In this document: one piece after another, positions 5,308 to 9,005 of the stretch
Position numbering within the stretch: the first letter of the stretch is position 1
Layout of the letters: each line of letters starts with the position of its first letter
NCBI GenBank assembly: GCA_934659445.1
Contig: CAKUHV010000074.1
Coordinates: 1-9,005, forward strand
Reading direction: 5' to 3'
DNA length: 9,005 nucleotides
From: an uncultured Oscillospiraceae bacterium
Lineage (GTDB): Bacteria > Bacillota > Clostridia > Oscillospirales > Oscillospiraceae
Notes under the pieces: generated by a model
What the model saw: only the letters and a program-made list of their open reading frames with translations
Database searches by the model: none
Told to the model about the DNA's origin: nothing
Program-made: the position numbers and the translations under genes

Positions 5308-6219
5308 ATGAAGCGCTTTATTTCATTGGCCATTCTGGCCGCCCTGTCCCTGTCCCTGCTGATCGGCTGCGGAAGCAGGGGCAGCGGCTCCGCCTCCTCC
5401 GGCGGCGCAATTTCCGGCGGGACCTCCACTGGGACCTCCTCCTCCGCCCCCGATGTATCCGAGCCGGACGTGTCCGCCCCCGATGTCTCTCAGCCGGAGC
5501 AGCCCGACGCCTCCCAGCCCGGGACGGACAGCAAGCCCGCCCTGACCCTGAGTAAGACCGACTTTACCCTGAAGTCCGCCGGGGCCAGCTGGAGGCTGAC
5601 CGTCTCCGGCGGTGACGGGGAGCAGGTGCAGTTCACCTCCAGCGACGAAAGCGTGGCCACCGTGGCCCAGGAGGGCACCGTGACCGCCGTGGCCCCCGGC
5701 AAGGCCACCATCACCGCCGCCAGCGGCGACCTGACCGCCCAGTGCATCGTGCGCTGCCGCTGGACCGAGAGCACCTCCGACGGCTCCGAAGGGGACAGCA
5801 CCTCCGCCGCCAAGAGCGTGGATCTGGCGGGCTTCTACACCACCATCGCCGGCAAGTACGACATGAGCCGTCTGGAGCCCGTGGACGCCGCCGTGCAGGA
5901 GACCTTCTACCCCGAGCTGATGCAGGTGAACACCAACCAGCGGCTGGTGTATATGTGTGCCATGAACCCCGCCCCCATCGGCGACCTGGTGCTGGTGGAG
6001 GTGGCCGACGCCAAGGATGTGGACACTGTGAAGGCCCTGCTTCAGGCCCGGATCAGCTATATGGTGGGGGACGGCACCCGTCCCGGCGGCGCCTGGTATC
6101 CAGAGCCCACGGACATGTGGGAGAATGAGTCCCGCGTGGTGTCCAACGGCAACTATGTGATGCTGGTGGTGTGCGAGAACTGCGACAGCATCGTATCTGA
6201 CTTCAACGCCCTGTTCTAA
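5308..6219 (+). CDS. DUF4358-like lipoprotein with BIG2-like Ig domain (long paralogue)
   Basis: This secreted, lipid-anchored protein of 303 aa has four parts. The signal peptide ends in the lipobox LIGC (Cys21). A Ser/Gly/Thr-rich linker follows, passing into PDVS repeats (47-72). Next is a bacterial Ig-like group 2 domain (about 77-149), recognisable by FTSSDESVATVAQEGTVTAVAPGKATITA. The C-terminal DUF4358-like domain (about 170-303) is closely similar to the preceding lipoprotein. The linker and Ig domain would hold the C-terminal domain away from the membrane, perhaps within the wall. AAAAGGAG stands 8 bases before the ATG. I found no convincing promoter of its own. There is no terminator in the 42 bases before the MBOAT gene, so it probably shares a transcript with MBOAT and DHHW. 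Function is unknown. Confidence 0.88.
   Translation: MKRFISLAILAALSLSLLIGCGSRGSGSASSGGAISGGTSTGTSSSAPDVSEPDVSAPDVSQPEQPDASQPGTDSKPALTLSKTDFTLKSAGASWRLTVSGGDGEQVQFTSSDESVATVAQEGTVTAVAPGKATITAASGDLTAQCIVRCRWTESTSDGSEGDSTSAAKSVDLAGFYTTIAGKYDMSRLEPVDAAVQETFYPELMQVNTNQRLVYMCAMNPAPIGDLVLVEVADAKDVDTVKALLQARISYMVGDGTRPGGAWYPEPTDMWENESRVVSNGNYVMLVVCENCDSIVSDFNALF
5446..5523 (+). repeat. PDVS-type short repeats in the lipoprotein linker
   Basis: Residues 47-72 read as repeats of (A/E)PDVS: APDVS, EPDVS, APDVS, then degraded QPEQPDASQPG. This is an extended Pro/Asp/Ser linker typical of surface proteins and a likely site of length variation. Confidence 0.75.
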
Positions 6220-6261
6220 GGGCGCGGCTCTGCTTACTTAACTTTACTGGGAGGACTCTCC

Positions 6262-7659
6262 ATGGTATTTTCCACCCCGCTGTTCTGCTTTTACTTCCTT
6301 GTGCTCACCCTGGCGGTCTACTACGTCGTCCCCCGGCGGTGGCGCAACGGGGTGCTGCTGGTGTCCTCCCTGGTATTCTACTACTGGGGGGAGCGGAGCT
6401 ACACCGTCATCATGTTCCTGTCCACCGCCATCGACTACACCCACGGCCTGCTGGTAGAGCGGTGCAAGGCGAAGGGCAACGACAGGGGGGCGCGGATGGC
6501 GGTGGCCTCCTCGGTGATCTTCAATCTTGCCCTGCTGTTCTACTTCAAGTACTGGGACTTCCTTGCCGCCTCCCTCCAGTCCATGGGGCTGACCTTCATG
6601 CAGGTGAAGAACATCCACCTGCCCATCGGCATCAGCTTCTACACCTTCCAGACCATGAGCTACACCGTGGACGTGTACCGGGGGGACGCCCGGGCCCAGC
6701 GGTCCATCCTGAACTTCGGCACCTTTGTCACCCTGTTTCCCCAGCTCATCGCCGGCCCCATCATCAAGTATAAGGATCTGGGGGATCAGATCGACCGGCG
6801 CACCTGCTCCGCGGAGAAGTTCGCCTCCGGCGTGCAGGTCTTCATGGTGGGCATGGCCAAGAAGCTGCTGATCGCCAACAATCTGGGCCAGCTGTGGGAC
6901 GCCAGCCTGATCGGAACGGGGGGCATGTCCGTGGCCGGGGCGTGGCTGGGGGTGGCCGCCTTCTCCCTTCAGCTGTACTTCGACTTCTCCGGCTACTCGG
7001 ATATGGCCGTGGGTCTGGGGCGGATGCTGGGCTTTGAGTTTCTGCCCAACTTCGACCACCCCTATGTCTCCCGCTCCATCACCGAGTTCTGGCGGCGGTG
7101 GCACATCTCGTTGGGCACCTGGTTCAAGGAGTATCTGTATATCCCCCTGGGGGGCAGCCGGGTGGGCCATATCCGGAAATATCTGAATTTGCTCATTGTG
7201 TGGGGGGCCACCGGCCTTTGGCACGGGGCCAGCTGGAACTATCTGATCTGGGGGCTGTACTTCGGTGTGCTGCTGGTGCTGGAAAAGCGCTTCTGGCTGG
7301 ACTGGCTGGGGCGGCATCGGGTCTTTGCCCATGTGTATACCCTGTTTCTGGTGCTGGTGTCCTGGGCCATCTTCGCCATTGAGGACTTCGACCGGCTGAG
7401 ACAGTATCTGAAGGTCATGTTCGGCCTGGGCGGCGTGCCGGTGGTGAACAGCGCCTTCGGCTACTGCCTGATGAACTATCTGCCCAGCCTGGTCATTGCC
7501 TGCATCGCCGCCACCCCCGTGGGAGTGACGGTGTATGGCCGCCTGTCGGAGCAGAAAAAGATGGTTTTGTCCGGCGTACTGGTGGCCGGGGGTCTGGTGG
7601 TGTGCACCGCCTATCTGGTGGCCAGCACCTATAACCCCTTCCTGTATTTCCGGTTCTGA
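6262..7659 (+). CDS. MBOAT-family O-acyltransferase (AlgI/PatA-like)
   Basis: This polytopic membrane enzyme of 465 aa belongs to the family that moves acyl groups, usually acetyl, to the outside for transfer to polysaccharides. The N-terminus VFSTPLFCFYFLVL and the stretch PIGISFYTFQTMSYTVDVYRG (121-141) are typical of the AlgI branch, as are LIAGPIIKY (162-170) and LYFDFSGYSDMAVGLGRMLGF. The family's conserved histidines are His281 (FWRRWHISLGTWFKEYLYIPLGG) and His321 (ATGLWHGASWNYLIWG), corresponding to AlgI His269 and the catalytic His322. GGGAGG (6249-6254) stands 7 bases before the ATG. It is followed after 15 bases by the DHHW gene, the usual partner in such systems. The acyl donor and acceptor glycan are unknown; no glycan-synthesis gene lies in the window. 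Confidence 0.93.
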   Translation: MVFSTPLFCFYFLVLTLAVYYVVPRRWRNGVLLVSSLVFYYWGERSYTVIMFLSTAIDYTHGLLVERCKAKGNDRGARMAVASSVIFNLALLFYFKYWDFLAASLQSMGLTFMQVKNIHLPIGISFYTFQTMSYTVDVYRGDARAQRSILNFGTFVTLFPQLIAGPIIKYKDLGDQIDRRTCSAEKFASGVQVFMVGMAKKLLIANNLGQLWDASLIGTGGMSVAGAWLGVAAFSLQLYFDFSGYSDMAVGLGRMLGFEFLPNFDHPYVSRSITEFWRRWHISLGTWFKEYLYIPLGGSRVGHIRKYLNLLIVWGATGLWHGASWNYLIWGLYFGVLLVLEKRFWLDWLGRHRVFAHVYTLFLVLVSWAIFAIEDFDRLRQYLKVMFGLGGVPVVNSAFGYCLMNYLPSLVIACIAATPVGVTVYGRLSEQKKMVLSGVLVAGGLVVCTAYLVASTYNPFLYFRF

Positions 7660-7660
7660 G

Positions 7661-7666
7661 AGGAGG
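7661..7666 (+). promoter_or_regulatory. Ribosome binding site for the GTG-started DHHW gene
   Basis: AGGAGG directly follows the MBOAT stop codon region and stands 8 bases before the GTG at 7675. It supports that unusual start, since the next in-frame ATG would remove the membrane anchor. Confidence 0.8.
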
Positions 7667-7674
7667 CGAGCACA

Positions 7675-8787
7675 GTGAATCAAAAGTTTTCCCGGTTTCT
7701 GACGGCGCTGTTCTGCGCCTTTCTGGCGGGGATTACGGCGGTCAGCCTGATCCTGCCCAAGCAGAGCTTCTCCCCCCAGGAGAACCGCTATCTGCAGTCC
7801 GCCCCCGTCCTGTCCTGGAAGAACATCAAAAGCGGAAAGTTCATGTCTCAGGCGGAGGACTGGACCGCCGACCACATCGCCGGGCGGGACTTCTGGGTGA
7901 CCCTGAAGGCCCGGTGCGAGACCCTGCTGGGCAAGAAGGAGAACAACGGCGTCTACTTCGGCACCGACGGCGAGACCCTGTTCGCACAGTATACCCCACC
8001 AGCCGATCTGGAGGAGCGCATGGGCTATCTCAATGCCATGGCGGATAAGCTGTCCGTGCCGGTGTACTTCTCGCTGGTGCCGGACAAGAGCTATGTGTAC
8101 GCCGGGCTGCTGCCCCAGGGAGCGCCCCTGCGGGACGACGGCTCCGCCAGCGCCGCTGCGGCGGGGCTGTGCTCCGACAGGATCACCTTTATCGACCTGT
8201 ACTCCGCCCGGTGGGGGGAGGACAGCTTTTACCGCACCGACCACCACTGGACCACCATGGGGGCCTATACGGGGTATCTGACCCTGAGTCAGGCCATGAA
8301 CGGCTCCTCCACCCTGATGGAGGACGAGCCCAGGCTGGAGAGCGACCGGTTCTTCGGCACCACATGGTCCTCTTCCGGGGCCACCTGGGTCAAGCCGGAC
8401 AGCATCTACACCTGGGTGTCCGACAAGCTGGGCTTTCAGGTCACCGCCTATCCCAACGGCAAGCCCGTGGAGGGGCAGCTGTATGTGCGGGAAAAGCTGG
8501 AGACAAAGGATAAATACGCCATGTTCCTTGGGGGCAACCAGCCCCTGTGCGTCATTGAAAACCCCAACGGCACACGGGGAAGGCTGCTGGTCATCCGGGA
8601 CTCTTACTCCGACAGCCTGGCCCCCTTCCTGGCCCAGGACTATCAGGAGGTGCACCTGTTCGACCTGCGGTATAACCTGACCCCTATCTCCCAGTATGTG
8701 GAGGAGAACGGCATCGGCCAGGTGCTGGTGCTGTACTCCGCCAGCAACTTCGCCACCGACGCCAACCTGCGGCTGATCGCCCGGTAA
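7675..8787 (+). CDS. DHHW-family protein, AlgJ/AlgX-like extracellular acyltransferase or esterase
   Basis: This protein of 370 aa has a single N-terminal membrane anchor (about residues 8-27), with the rest outside. The naming motif is TDHHWTTMGAY (Asp189, His190, His191, Trp192). In AlgX/AlgJ the catalytic Asp and His form a D-x-H pair with a distant Ser; here Asp189 and His191 fit that pair, and Ser310 in VIRDSYSDSLAPFLAQDY is the likely nucleophile. Other family marks are QENRYLQSAP, the FGTDGETLFAQY strand and SLVPDKSYVY. The gene begins with GTG just after the MBOAT stop, so the two are almost certainly co-translated. By analogy with alginate acetylation, MBOAT would hand an acyl group to this protein for transfer to a surface polymer. 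Whether it is a transferase or an esterase cannot be decided from sequence. Confidence 0.9.
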   Translation: MNQKFSRFLTALFCAFLAGITAVSLILPKQSFSPQENRYLQSAPVLSWKNIKSGKFMSQAEDWTADHIAGRDFWVTLKARCETLLGKKENNGVYFGTDGETLFAQYTPPADLEERMGYLNAMADKLSVPVYFSLVPDKSYVYAGLLPQGAPLRDDGSASAAAAGLCSDRITFIDLYSARWGEDSFYRTDHHWTTMGAYTGYLTLSQAMNGSSTLMEDEPRLESDRFFGTTWSSSGATWVKPDSIYTWVSDKLGFQVTAYPNGKPVEGQLYVREKLETKDKYAMFLGGNQPLCVIENPNGTRGRLLVIRDSYSDSLAPFLAQDYQEVHLFDLRYNLTPISQYVEENGIGQVLVLYSASNFATDANLRLIAR

Positions 8788-8793
8788 GGCAGG

Positions 8794-8900
8794 AAAAATT
8801 AACTCCCAATTCTTTTTTGTGTTCCCCGCCCCCGCAGGGGGCGGGGAACACTGGTATTTCTTCTGCAAAGGAACACGAAATGAAATGGGGATAAAATTAA
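8794..8900. mobile_element. MITE-like repeat, copy 2, with 9-bp near-perfect target duplication
   Basis: The element is 8803-8891 (89 bp), about 95% identical to copy 1 at 4385-4474, with the same terminal inverted repeats and central GTTCCCCGCCCCC-GCA-GGGGGCGGGGAAC hairpin. Here the central stem has a G-C pair where copy 1 has G-T. AAAAATTAA (8794-8802) and TAAAATTAA (8892-8900) flank it, 8 of 9 bases identical. It lies 15 bases after the DHHW stop. Confidence 0.8.
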
Positions 8901-8930
8901 AGCCCCGGCGCCAAAACGGCGCCGGGGCTT
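8900..8930. terminator. Strong GC hairpin, likely terminator, best for a minus-strand transcript
   Basis: AAGCCCCGGCGCC (8900-8912) and GGCGCCGGGGCTT (8918-8930) form a perfect 13-bp stem with the loop AAAAC. On the minus strand it is followed by TTTAATTTTAT, a good T-tract. On the plus strand only TT then CCAG follows. It may thus end a converging gene beyond the right edge, and also help end the MBOAT-DHHW transcript. Confidence 0.65.
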
Positions 8931-9001
8931 CCAGCTTGTCGAAAAAGTCTTTTCGACAAGCTGGAGAAGATTTTGAAACTTTGAAAAAGTTCCAAAATCT
9001 T
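8931..9001. repeat. Two adjacent long inverted repeats at the right edge
   Basis: CCAGCTTGTCGAAAA (8931-8945) and TTTTCGACAAGCTGG (8950-8964) form a perfect 15-bp stem with a 4-base loop. Right after it, AAGATTTTGAAACTTT (8967-8982) and AAAGTTCCAAAATCTT (8986-9001) pair at 15 of 16 positions with a 3-base loop. No reading frame covers them. They resemble a repeat element cut by the window end. Confidence 0.65.
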
Positions 9002-9005
9002 ATGA

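Noticed and set aside
6244..8868. Very long open frame on the minus strand (874 codons) opposite MBOAT and DHHW
   Set aside because: Its protein is a low-complexity Gly/His/Gln/Val/Pro-rich run without domains or ribosome site, and it covers two well-recognised genes. It arises from GC-rich codon use of the plus-strand genes.
1..9005. CRISPR arrays, tRNA or rRNA genes, phage or conjugation genes
   Set aside because: No regularly spaced repeats, no tRNA-like cloverleaf or rRNA stretches, and no integrase, transposase or phage proteins were seen on either strand.

Overview
The window is GC-rich, tightly packed bacterial DNA. Shine-Dalgarno sequences close to AAAGGAG precede nearly every gene, lipoproteins carry LAGC/LIGC lipoboxes, and the gene set is of a clostridial type (CadC-type regulator with a split Cd/Zn ATPase, MBOAT plus DHHW proteins, DUF4358-like lipoproteins). 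This suggests a Gram-positive member of the Clostridia, most likely a gut Oscillospiraceae relative (Flavonifractor/Lawsonibacter-like). The taxonomic guess is inference from gene content and repeat style, not from a marker gene.

Layout. (1) 1-1425, plus strand: a sodium-dependent neurotransmitter-symporter-family transporter whose first few codons lie outside the window. It ends at a strong bidirectional hairpin terminator (1448-1474). (2) 1488-4267, minus strand: a metal-resistance operon read from right to left. It encodes a CadC/SmtB-type repressor, a free-standing 73-aa heavy-metal-binding domain protein, and a Cd/Zn/Pb-type P1B ATPase that lacks its own N-terminal metal-binding domain. 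A promoter (4321-4349) and an SmtB-like operator (4292-4307) lie in front of the repressor. A roughly 150-bp three-armed palindromic repeat (3445-3593) sits inside the operon, between the metal-binding protein and the ATPase. (3) 4268-4619: a divergent intergenic region holding that promoter, a 90-bp MITE-like repeat with an apparent 9-bp target duplication, and an extended -10 promoter facing right. (4) 4620-8787, plus strand: two paralogous lipoproteins with a DUF4358-like C-terminal domain, the second enlarged by a PDVS-rich linker and a BIG2-like Ig domain. They are followed by an AlgI-like MBOAT O-acyltransferase and a DHHW protein with an AlgJ/AlgX-like D-x-H...S triad. (5) 8788-9005: a second copy of the MITE-like repeat (about 95% identical) and three successive hairpins reaching the right edge.

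How the genes work together. The left operon is a self-regulated metal-efflux unit: the repressor would release DNA on binding Cd/Zn/Pb, and the small protein could deliver metal to the ATPase, which lacks its own sensor domain. The right block looks like a cell-surface acylation machine. The MBOAT protein would move acyl groups across the membrane, the membrane-anchored DHHW protein would transfer them to an extracellular glycan, and the duplicated lipoproteins are surface partners of unknown role. This last block is the best candidate for a little-described system.
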